Assembly (NCBI GenBank): GCA_027035985.1
Contig: JALVTI010000081.1
Coordinates: 1 to 36,790, forward strand
Source: Aquificales bacterium
GTDB taxonomy: Bacteria > Aquificota > Aquificia > Aquificales > QOAS01
Reading direction: 5' to 3'
DNA: 36,790 nt
Below, piece after piece: positions 31,780 through 36,790 of this stretch (the first letter of the stretch is position 1; every line of letters begins with the position of its first letter). Position numbers and translations under genes: made by a program. The notes below the pieces were generated by a model. It searched no databases, was not told the origin of the DNA, and saw only the letters and a program-made list of their open reading frames with translations.

Positions 31780-32397
31780 TTAGGGATTTCCTATTTTATT
31801 CCCGCCACAGGCGGGCACTATTTTTGAGATATCGATAATCAGATAGTTATCCTCTCCACCGAAGACCTCAATTCGCTTCGGTTTTCCATCTCTGTCGACT
31901 TCCAAGATGGCTTTCTCCACATATTGTGAGAGTTCCCCTTTGGGGATTAGAAGGTAGCGGTTTCCGTTCAATGGTTTTATTTCAAAAAGCTCTTCCAAGC
32001 GGTTTAGGTGAAATAAAACCTCCAAAATAGGATTTTTGTACTCCCTCCTATCGAGGGTTTGTTTTTCCTCACCCCTATATCCGAGGGTTATATAAAAGCC
32101 TTTAACCGAAACCTCAAAGGGTGGGTTGGTGAAATATACAACCTTCCACCGGTCTTTTGAAAATCTTTCCAAGACACCTTTGTAGTTTTCCTCCTCGCCT
32201 TGAAAAAAACCCTTTTGGGTGAAAAAAACTGTAAAACAATCCCCGTTTGGTAAAAATTTATGAAAATTAACAGCCTCTTTATTGGAAATTTCGTTTGCAA
32301 AAATGGGAATAGCAAACAAGAAAACCTTACCAAACTTGGCGATTATTTTTAGAATATTAAATCTACTATGTTTGATTTTGAATTTCATATAGCGCAT
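31780..32397 (-). CDS. LolA-like periplasmic lipoprotein-carrier protein (divergent), 205 aa
   Basis: Probably a distant LolA relative, the periplasmic shuttle that takes lipoproteins to the outer membrane. A basic N-terminus and hydrophobic core (KIIAKFGKVFLFAIPIFA) form a signal peptide ending before NEISN. The mature part has the half-barrel pattern, with VLFHLNRLEELFEIKPLNGN, YLLIPKG and AILEVDRDGKPKRIEVFGGE, as in LolA. The conserved Arg that binds acyl chains cannot be placed with confidence. Start codons at 32397, 32388 and 32418 are possible; 32397 is preferred because GATTAT (32410-32405) ends 7 nt upstream. This overlaps the divergent PilZ gene by 30 nt. Confidence 0.6.
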   Translation of the reverse strand: MRYMKFKIKHSRFNILKIIAKFGKVFLFAIPIFANEISNKEAVNFHKFLPNGDCFTVFFTQKGFFQGEEENYKGVLERFSKDRWKVVYFTNPPFEVSVKGFYITLGYRGEEKQTLDRREYKNPILEVLFHLNRLEELFEIKPLNGNRYLLIPKGELSQYVEKAILEVDRDGKPKRIEVFGGEDNYLIIDISKIVPACGGNKIGNP

Positions 32398-32955
32398 GAA
32401 GTGGATAATCCTACGCATATTTTCTTTTACAAACCGATAAATATCGGTGTAAATACCCTAAAAGTGAAGATTTTGGATAACTTCGATATAGATTTTGACA
32501 AAAGTTATCAGCTTTACCTAAATATGGGAGGTTCCAACTTTTCCTTTATAACAAAACCGTTGAAAAAAAGTTCAAATAACGAAGTGGAGCTTTTAGTTCA
32601 GGAAAGTAGAATAGAATTGCGTAAATATCCACGACTTAAAACAGAACATCTAAACGTCAAAGTATTTGTTAGAACTTTGGAAGGTATTTTGGCGGATATT
32701 TCTCTCGGCGGATGTAAGCTTAAGTTTAACAGCCCAATACCCAGCTCATTTTTTGAAAAAGGGGCAAAGGCTAAACTATCTATGGCTATCCCGGGGATTG
32801 AAAACCTTGTCGACCTTTCGGCTTACATAGTAAACGTAAACCCTAAAGAACATGCCGTTTCCTTCGCCTTTGAAACTAAGGATAATAAGGTTCTCACAAC
32901 GTATAAAACCATCTCCGACCTATTGAAGGGAAAGGGAAAGGAAATATTAAGCTAA
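32368..32955 (+). CDS. PilZ domain protein (possible YcgR-like c-di-GMP receptor), 195 aa
   Basis: The c-di-GMP-binding signature is complete: the R-x3-R stretch in SRIELRKYPRLKTEHL (about residues 87-102) and the [D/N]-x-S-x2-G motif in GILADISLGGCKLKF. A ~85-residue N-terminal domain precedes it (VKILDNFDIDFDKSYQLYLN), resembling the flagellar-brake (PilZN/YcgR-N) layout. It may link c-di-GMP to motility, which fits the fliA block 6 kb away, but that is inference. Its start overlaps the divergent LolA-like gene. TATTAA at 32355-32360 lies 7 nt before the ATG. Its end overlaps convergent proC by 9 nt. Confidence 0.88.
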   Translation: MFDFEFHIAHEVDNPTHIFFYKPINIGVNTLKVKILDNFDIDFDKSYQLYLNMGGSNFSFITKPLKKSSNNEVELLVQESRIELRKYPRLKTEHLNVKVFVRTLEGILADISLGGCKLKFNSPIPSSFFEKGAKAKLSMAIPGIENLVDLSAYIVNVNPKEHAVSFAFETKDNKVLTTYKTISDLLKGKGKEILS

Positions 32956-33744
32956 TCCCCTCGCCCGTTTGTAAGCCTCCTCTATTACCTCTATAAGTTT
33001 CCCCTTTATCCCTTCCGAGTGGAGTTTCGAAAGTCCGTAAATTGTAGTCCCCGCGGGGGAGGTCACTTTATCCCTAAGCAGTATGGGGTGGTTTCCACTC
33101 TCCTCTATAAGTTGGAGTGTTCCCGTAAAGGTGTAGAGCGCTATTTTTAGGGCTTCGGGGTATTTGAAGCCGAGCTTTACCCCAGCCTCGGCGAAGGCGT
33201 CGACTATTTCGGCTATAAAGGCAGGTGCGCTTCCCGCCAAGGCGGTTATAGCATCCATCAGACTTTCGTCCAGCTCCACCACCAAGCCGGTTTTCCCGAG
33301 GAGTTCCTTAACCCTTTCCCGCTCCGCGAGGGTGAGATTTTCCGAGTAGGCGACCCCCCACACCCCCTTGCCGACGGCGACGTTTACATTCGGCATGGTG
33401 CGGACTATTTTTGAGTCTTCCCCCAAGAGGTCTTTGAGTTTTTGGAGGGAAACACCCGCGGCGACCGAAATGAAAATTTTTTCCCCTTTTTGGGGGTGGT
33501 CTTTAAAGGGCTTTACCGCCGCGGGGAGGTCTTTGGGTTTGGTAGCCAAAAAGAGGATTTGGGATTTTTCGAAAACCTCCTTGGGTGGGAGGACTTTAAA
33601 CCCCTCCTTTTGGAGTTTTTCCTTACTCTTTTCGCTCCTCACGGAGGCGAGAATCTTTTCTTTGGGAAACCCGGCGCGGGTAAGACCTTCGGCTATAGCC
33701 CTCGCCATGTTTCCAAATCCGATAAAACCCACCGTAGGTTGCAT
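32947..33744 (-). CDS. proC: Pyrroline-5-carboxylate reductase, 265 aa
   Basis: Final step of proline synthesis, using NAD(P)H. The Rossmann motif is VGFIGFGNMARAIAEGL. LFLATKPKDLP and FISVAAGVSLQKL are followed by IVRTMPNVNVAVGKG. The C-terminal signature DAITALAGSAPAFIAEIVDA and the region VTSPAGTTIYGLSKL complete the enzyme. The start at ATG 33744 (MQPTVGFIGFGN) is preferred to GTG 33759, since it sets the Rossmann strand at the usual position and leaves 18 nt to divergent tadA. Length is typical. Confidence 0.96.
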   Translation of the reverse strand: MQPTVGFIGFGNMARAIAEGLTRAGFPKEKILASVRSEKSKEKLQKEGFKVLPPKEVFEKSQILFLATKPKDLPAAVKPFKDHPQKGEKIFISVAAGVSLQKLKDLLGEDSKIVRTMPNVNVAVGKGVWGVAYSENLTLAERERVKELLGKTGLVVELDESLMDAITALAGSAPAFIAEIVDAFAEAGVKLGFKYPEALKIALYTFTGTLQLIEESGNHPILLRDKVTSPAGTTIYGLSKLHSEGIKGKLIEVIEEAYKRARGLA

Positions 33745-33762
33745 AGAGATTATTCTCACCTA

Positions 33763-34206
33763 ATGGGGGAAAGGGAATATTTCCTCTCCCTCGCGGTGGA
33801 GGAGGCGAAAAAGGCTTTCCACAAGGGGGAGGTTCCGGTCGGGTGTGTGATAACCCTAAGGGGTGAGGTAATTGCAAAAGCCCACAACCGGGTGGAGGAA
33901 CTGTCCGATATAACCGCCCATGCGGAGATGCTCGCCATTTCCGAAGCCTCCAAAAGGGTGGGAATAAAAACCCTCCGCGAGTGCGAGATATACGTCACCC
34001 TCGAACCCTGTCCCATGTGCGCGGGGGCTATAGCCTTGGCGGGGTTTAGAAGACTCTACTTTGGCGCCTACAACCCAAAGCACGGGGCGGTGGTGAGCCG
34101 TTTCTTTATAGCAGAGGAATACAGCATTCCGTGGGAGCGTATCCCCTGCGAAGAGTGTTCCAAACTGCTCGGGGATTTCTTTAAAGGATTGAGAAAGAAG
34201 GATTAA
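33763..34206 (+). CDS. tadA: tRNA-specific adenosine deaminase TadA, 147 aa
   Basis: Deaminates A34 to inosine in tRNA-Arg(ACG). Zinc and catalytic residues are DITAHAEMLAISEA (His and Glu of HAE) and TLEPCPMCAGAIALA (PCxxC). The N-terminus EREYFLSLAVEEAKKAFHKG and VPVGCVITLRGEVIAKAHNR match the family. Phe-rich C-terminal residues LLGDFFKGLRKK are typical of TadA rather than free-nucleoside deaminases. The start at 33763 is used, and the long upstream extension is rejected because it reads through proC on the other strand. A terminator hairpin follows the stop. Confidence 0.95.
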   Translation: MGEREYFLSLAVEEAKKAFHKGEVPVGCVITLRGEVIAKAHNRVEELSDITAHAEMLAISEASKRVGIKTLRECEIYVTLEPCPMCAGAIALAGFRRLYFGAYNPKHGAVVSRFFIAEEYSIPWERIPCEECSKLLGDFFKGLRKKD

Positions 34207-34208
34207 TT

Positions 34209-34232
34209 CCCGCCTTCGGCGGGGTTTGATTT
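34209..34232 (+). terminator. Rho-independent terminator after tadA
   Basis: CCCGCC (34209-34214), TTC, GGCGGG (34218-34223), then GTTTGATTTT. The stem is perfect and starts 3 nt after the stop codon; the same CCCGCCTTCGGCGGG core recurs elsewhere in the window. Confidence 0.7.
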
Positions 34233-34245
34233 TATGACGTCATAA
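34232..34245. promoter_or_regulatory. 14-bp palindromic operator candidate of the first toxin-antitoxin module
   Basis: TTATGACGTCATAA is a perfect 14-bp palindrome located 17 nt before the chosen antitoxin start and overlapping an alternative ATG at 34245. Ribbon-helix-helix antitoxins commonly bind such sites to autorepress. Confidence 0.55.
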
Positions 34246-34262
34246 TGTTAAAGTTGAGGCTC

Positions 34263-34505
34263 ATGCGAAGGGTAGCCACCACTTTACGCCTCGACGAGGA
34301 GAAAGCCCGCCTCCTGCGCGCCTTAGCGGGTTACGAAAGGAGGAGCATTAACGAGATTCTCAACGAACTTGTGGACGAATACATCGAACGCCATAAGGAG
34401 ACTCTAGAACTTCTATCCATTCCCGGTTTTTTGGAAGAGTGTAAGGAGGGACTCGAAGAGATAAGAAGGGGTGGCGGGAAAACCTTGGATGGGTTGGACG
34501 ATTAA
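34263..34505 (+). CDS. Ribbon-helix-helix antitoxin (RelB-like), 80 aa
   Basis: The N-terminal MRRVATTLRLDEEKARLL followed by LAGYERRSINEILNELVDEY is a ribbon-helix-helix DNA-binding domain, with the beta strand beginning at residue 4. The acidic C-terminal part (EECKEGLEEI ... LDGLDD) would wrap the toxin. The start at 34263 is preferred over 34245, since the latter overlaps the palindrome and adds residues ahead of the strand. Its 3' end overlaps the toxin start by 17 nt, the usual coupling. It is expected to neutralise the RelE-like protein downstream and to repress the operon. Confidence 0.78.
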   Translation: MRRVATTLRLDEEKARLLRALAGYERRSINEILNELVDEYIERHKETLELLSIPGFLEECKEGLEEIRRGGGKTLDGLDD

Positions 34506-34758
34506 ACTCTCCAAAGTTGCGGAAAAGAAATACAAAAAACTCGATACGGTTACCAAAAGTGGAATTAAAGAAGCCCTCAAAGGGTTATCGGAAGTGGAAA
34601 ATCCCAAATATGGGAAGGATGTTAAACCCCTAACGGGGAAACTTAAAGGCTTCTACCGATTGAGGGTTGGGGATTTTAGGGTTATATTCGCAATCCTCCC
34701 CAAAGAGCGGATTATCGCCGTGGTGAATATAGCACCCCGTGGGGATGTCTATAAGTAG
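34489..34758 (+). CDS. RelE/ParE-family toxin, 89 aa
   Basis: RelE-type mRNA interferase fold: KLSKVAEKKYKKLDTVTKSG (helix-helix), then PLTGKLKGFYRLRVGDFRVI (beta hairpin with the conserved Arg residues), and IAVVNIAPRGDVYK at the end, where many relatives have HR(K/R)-x-VY. The final His is replaced by Pro-Arg. The start is ATG 34489; a GTG at 34471 is also in frame. Whether it cleaves ribosome-bound mRNA (RelE) or poisons gyrase (ParE) cannot be told from sequence. It forms a bicistronic module with the preceding antitoxin. Confidence 0.85.
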   Translation: MGWTIKLSKVAEKKYKKLDTVTKSGIKEALKGLSEVENPKYGKDVKPLTGKLKGFYRLRVGDFRVIFAILPKERIIAVVNIAPRGDVYK

Positions 34759-34764
34759 GTCTAA

Positions 34765-34799
34765 TATGCATTGATTTTTGCATACACTTTTGTAAGTAT
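34765..34799 (+). promoter_or_regulatory. Promoter and inverted-repeat operator of the vapBC-like module
   Basis: TTGATT (34771-34776), a 17-nt spacer and AAGTAT (34794-34799) form a promoter whose start falls at the antitoxin ATG (34807), so the mRNA would be leaderless. Inverted repeats TATGCA (34765-34770) and TGCATA (34779-34784) flank the -35 box, a likely autorepression site. Confidence 0.6.
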
Positions 34800-34806
34800 T
34801 TTTTTT

Positions 34807-35064
34807 ATGAAAACCAAAAAGGTTAGGAAAACCATAAGTGTATCTCCCGAAGTGGATAGAGTCCTTCGACTTTTGAGCAAACGGTTTAAAAAAAGTCAGA
34901 ACCAAATAATAGAAGAACTTGTGAAGGAAAAACTTAAAGAGCTCCGAAAGGAAGAGAGATTGAAAGCCTTTAAGGAGCTTGTAGAGATGACGGAAAACCT
35001 TAGGGGGGTTGTAGGAAACAAACGTATTCAGGATATTAAGGAGGAAATGGGAGGTGAACTGTAA
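34807..35064 (+). CDS. CopG/ribbon-helix-helix antitoxin (VapB-like), 85 aa
   Basis: KVRKTISVSPEVDRVLRLLS followed by KRFKKSQNQIIEELVKEKL is a ribbon-helix-helix domain with the strand at residues ~6-12. A long charged helix (LKELRKEERLKAFKELVEMT) and the tail DIKEEMGGEL follow. The start at 34807 is chosen because the promoter upstream points to it; the in-frame codon at 34771 lies within the -35 box. The toxin gene overlaps it by 11 nt. The inverted repeat around -35 suits a dimeric antitoxin. Confidence 0.82.
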   Translation: MKTKKVRKTISVSPEVDRVLRLLSKRFKKSQNQIIEELVKEKLKELRKEERLKAFKELVEMTENLRGVVGNKRIQDIKEEMGGEL

Positions 35065-35494
35065 GAGAATTTTTGTAGACGCCAATGTTCTTATAGACCT
35101 CTTTGATGTAAGCAGACCTTTAAGGGAGTTTTCGATAAAAACCATCCAAACATTATTGGAAAGCGATGTAGAGATTTACACAAGTTGCGACCTTATAACG
35201 ACCGTTTATTATGTCCTAAGGAAAAAGTTCGGAAAAGAGGCTTTAGTCTTTATCGAAAGATTGTCCAAGATGTGTTCGATAGTTCCCTTTTCAAATCACG
35301 AAGTGGAAAGAGCTATAGAGCTTATGAAGCAGGATTCAAATTTTAAGGATTTAGAGGATACCATCCAATATGTTTTGGCTAAAAAGATGCGGTGCGATTT
35401 AATACTTACCAACGATAAAAGCTTTTATTCGCCGGATATTGCGGTGATTAATGTTAAAGATTTCTTAAAAAGACAAGAAAATCGGAGAAGTTAG
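35054..35494 (+). CDS. PIN-domain toxin (VapC-like ribonuclease, PIN_3 type), 146 aa
   Basis: PIN ribonucleases cleave tRNA or rRNA using a cluster of acidic residues. KRIFVDANVLIDLFDVSRPL carries the first Asp (residue 9). SNFKDLEDTIQYVLAKKMRC carries the DxED group, and LILTNDKSF carries the last Asp. The position that holds Glu in classical VapC is Thr in CDLITTVYYVLRKKFG; this fits the PIN_3-type subfamily, where Asp/Asn/Thr occurs. The start is GTG 35054 with AGG just upstream, overlapping the antitoxin. A T-rich hairpin follows the stop. A tandem arrangement with the RelE-like module suggests an accessory hot spot. Confidence 0.88.
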   Translation: MNCKRIFVDANVLIDLFDVSRPLREFSIKTIQTLLESDVEIYTSCDLITTVYYVLRKKFGKEALVFIERLSKMCSIVPFSNHEVERAIELMKQDSNFKDLEDTIQYVLAKKMRCDLILTNDKSFYSPDIAVINVKDFLKRQENRRS

Positions 35495-35502
35495 TGAAAA
35501 AA

Positions 35503-36033
35503 TCACTTCCCGCCTTCGGTAGGGTTTTGTTTTTCCTCTAGTTCGGCAACCTCTGCGACCGCGGCTTCGGCGAAGGTTTCAAACGCCCACACTATAAAGG
35601 TGGTGAGAGCCGCACCCCAGAAGACCGCTTCCATTAGGGTTTTCAGGTCGGCAAAGGTCGGCAGGGTGTTCACCGCCAAGGCGAAGAGCAACACTATCAC
35701 AAACCCGAAGTAGTAGGTGTAGCGGTAAGGTTCGAGCGCCGCCATAACGAGCGCCAGCGCCGCCGAAAGGGGAAGTTGCTTCAATTCCTCTTCACTCTTT
35801 CCACTCTTTTGGGCTACCTTTTGGAGGTCTTTAACCTCTCCCTTCTCCCTAAAGGCGTCGGCGACCGCCATCACGAGGGTGTAAGCCGACAGCAACCTGA
35901 AGGCGAACATGCCGAATGCCAAAGAGGCGAGCAGTATAAGACCTACCTCGGGTGAAATTATAGAAACCCCCACCCACAGGAGGACGGCTACAACCAAAAA
36001 TCCCGCCAAAAGGAGGGTAAACCAGAAGCTCAT
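35503..36033 (-). CDS. Membrane protein of unknown function, 176 aa
   Basis: Not recognised. Four hydrophobic segments: WFTLLLAGFLVVAVLLWVGV, VGLILLASLAFGMFAFRLLS running into TLVMAVADAF, YYFGFVIVLLFALAVNTLP, and AVFWGAALTTFIVWAFETF. A charged cytoplasmic loop (REKGEVKDLQKVAQKSGKSE) lies between the second and third. The C-terminus is acidic. The start codon overlaps the stop of the preceding gene (36030-36033, ATGA). A clear AGGAGGT-like site (CCTCACCTCCTTT on the plus strand, 36038-36050) lies upstream. With its partner it forms a two-gene envelope cassette; no role can be assigned. Confidence 0.75.
   Translation of the reverse strand: MSFWFTLLLAGFLVVAVLLWVGVSIISPEVGLILLASLAFGMFAFRLLSAYTLVMAVADAFREKGEVKDLQKVAQKSGKSEEELKQLPLSAALALVMAALEPYRYTYYFGFVIVLLFALAVNTLPTFADLKTLMEAVFWGAALTTFIVWAFETFAEAAVAEVAELEEKQNPTEGGK
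35509..35530 (+). terminator. Terminator after vapC-like gene
   Basis: CCCGCC-TTC-GGTAGGG forms an imperfect hairpin (35509-35524) followed by TTTTGTTTTT. On the other strand it lies within the last codons of the convergent membrane-protein gene. Confidence 0.6.
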
Positions 36034-36560
36034 TTTTCCTCACCTCCTTTGGTGGCTTGTTCTTTTTTAGCCTCCTCAGCGGCTTTCCTCATAACCTCCG
36101 CGGGGTTTTGGGAAACCGGCTTTCCGACGGTTAGCCTATAGGTGGTGGTGTAGATTTGGGGTATGTAGGGGTAGTGGTAGACGAGCGTTCCGCTTATGAT
36201 GTCTCCTATTTGAACCTTACCCCTGCTGGACTCTTTGAGGTTAATAACCAACCTCGCGATGGTTCCACCGTCAACCTTTACGTTCGCGGGTAGATTTGCA
36301 ATGGCGTATCCGTTGCCGCTTTTGGGTTTGAATACCAATCCGGTGGTCTCGATAAAGATGGGCAATCCGCCGGGGTTAAATACATCCATAACGAGGGCAT
36401 TTTTCTTGGCGTCGTATTTTGCACCCACCACTATCGGCGCACCGGGCAGGCTTTTAACCGTCTGCACCGCCGAGGTGTAGGTGATAAATCCGCCGATACC
36501 CATTCCGAGCAGCACGCCGACGATTGTCACCAAAACGGCGACCGTCAGGGTTTTCCGCAT
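36030..36560 (-). CDS. Membrane-anchored periplasmic protein of unknown function, 176 aa
   Basis: Not recognised. The N-terminus LTVAVLVTIVGVLLGMGIGG is a single membrane anchor or uncleaved signal. The rest looks like a periplasmic beta-sandwich: GAPIVVGAKYDAKKNALVMD, VFNPGGLPIFIETTGLVFKP, TIARLVINLKESSRGKVQIG and LVYHYPYIPQIYTTTYRLTV. This is reminiscent of small immunoglobulin-like or LEA14-type domains, but not assigned. The tail (NPAEVMRKAAEEAKKEQATK) is a charged helix. A strong Shine-Dalgarno sequence (GGAGGTAAGGAG on the minus strand) precedes the ATG. Its stop overlaps the start of the downstream membrane protein, so the two probably form a complex. Confidence 0.75.
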   Translation of the reverse strand: MRKTLTVAVLVTIVGVLLGMGIGGFITYTSAVQTVKSLPGAPIVVGAKYDAKKNALVMDVFNPGGLPIFIETTGLVFKPKSGNGYAIANLPANVKVDGGTIARLVINLKESSRGKVQIGDIISGTLVYHYPYIPQIYTTTYRLTVGKPVSQNPAEVMRKAAEEAKKEQATKGGEEK

Positions 36561-36684
36561 CTCCTTACCTCCGTAAGTTTTTAATAAGCACTAAAAACTT
36601 TATACGGAAAGACTAAATATTTATGACACTAAGTAGCTAAAAATTTTGATACAACGTCGGGTCTTAAACTAATTAACCCTTAAA

Positions 36685-36790
36685 ATGGCGGAGAAGGTTA
36701 AAACCGTTAGGGGTTTCAGAGACCTCATAGGGGAAGAGGCGAGGAAATACCGCTACGTGGTCGATACCGCGAGGGATATCCTCGAGAGGA
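36685..36790 (+). CDS. hisS: Histidyl-tRNA synthetase, N-terminal fragment (3' end outside window)
   Basis: Only the first 35 codons are present. MAEKVKTVRGFRDLIGEEAR followed by KYRYVVDTARDILER is the typical HisRS opening (K-x-[VP]-RG-x-[RQ]D), leading into motif 1. The paralogue HisZ is a less likely alternative. There is no Shine-Dalgarno sequence, and TAAACT at 36665-36670 lies 14 nt before the ATG. It is divergent from the membrane cassette on its left. Confidence 0.8.
   Translation, partial: MAEKVKTVRGFRDLIGEEARKYRYVVDTARDILER

Noticed and set aside
1..36790. tRNA, rRNA or tmRNA genes
   Set aside because: No cloverleaf with a GGTTCGAATCC-type T-arm or rRNA-like stretch was noticed on either strand by eye; a covariance search would be needed to exclude one.

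Overview
The window looks like chromosomal DNA of a thermophilic, Gram-negative bacterium of the Aquificota type. Supporting features are an archaeal-type bifunctional fructose-1,6-bisphosphate aldolase/phosphatase, a thioredoxin-fold [2Fe-2S] ferredoxin, a SecA with two extra insertions and no C-terminal zinc motif, a stand-alone PolA-type 5' nuclease, Lys/Glu-rich proteins, and diderm genes (lpxK, tolC, a LolA-like gene). This assignment is inference from gene families; no rRNA or tRNA gene was seen. Few genes have a good Shine-Dalgarno sequence. Many instead have a -10-like hexamer only 7-11 nt before the start codon, which suggests widespread leaderless transcription.

Layout. 1-967: the tail of an IS200/IS605-type tnpB, then non-coding DNA with a 114-bp structured repeat (copy A). 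968-7693: ordinary plus-strand genes (hypothetical, yggU, yraN, fbp, secA, trmFO). 7700-9010: an AT-rich accessory islet with two broken small genes, an inverted copy (B) of the structured repeat, and an IS605-like right end resembling omega-RNA but with no tnpB beside it. 9011-10651: hdeD-like gene, ferredoxin and trmH on the minus strand. 10871-11940: CRISPR array 1 with its leader on the right, reading leftward. 11999-27208: about 15 kb of mostly housekeeping genes (rlmD-like, uma2-like, DUF58, phosphatase, argC, mtnP, hemH, lysS, tsaE, an HDAC-like deacetylase, tolC, a fliA/fliJ-motE motility block, dppC-like permease). 27298-27978: CRISPR array 2 with its leader on the left, reading rightward. 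28300-34206: 5' nuclease, DnaC-like ATPase, lpxK, purC, LolA-like, PilZ, proC, tadA. 34233-35494: two tandem toxin-antitoxin modules. 35503-36560: a two-gene membrane cassette of unknown function. 36685-end: start of hisS.

Most notable: (1) the two CRISPR arrays have gapless homologous 256-nt leaders, about 85% identical by hand alignment, in inverted orientation around 15 kb. Both leaders contain the same promoter spacing and a fossil solitary repeat exactly 195 nt before the array, and no cas gene is present. (2) One open frame joins a FliJ-like export-chaperone domain to a MotE-like periplasmic domain through a membrane segment, translationally linked to fliA and to an unknown exported protein. 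(3) An omega-RNA-like IS605 end lacks its tnpB and sits beside a terminal-inverted-repeat element that has a second copy 8 kb away.
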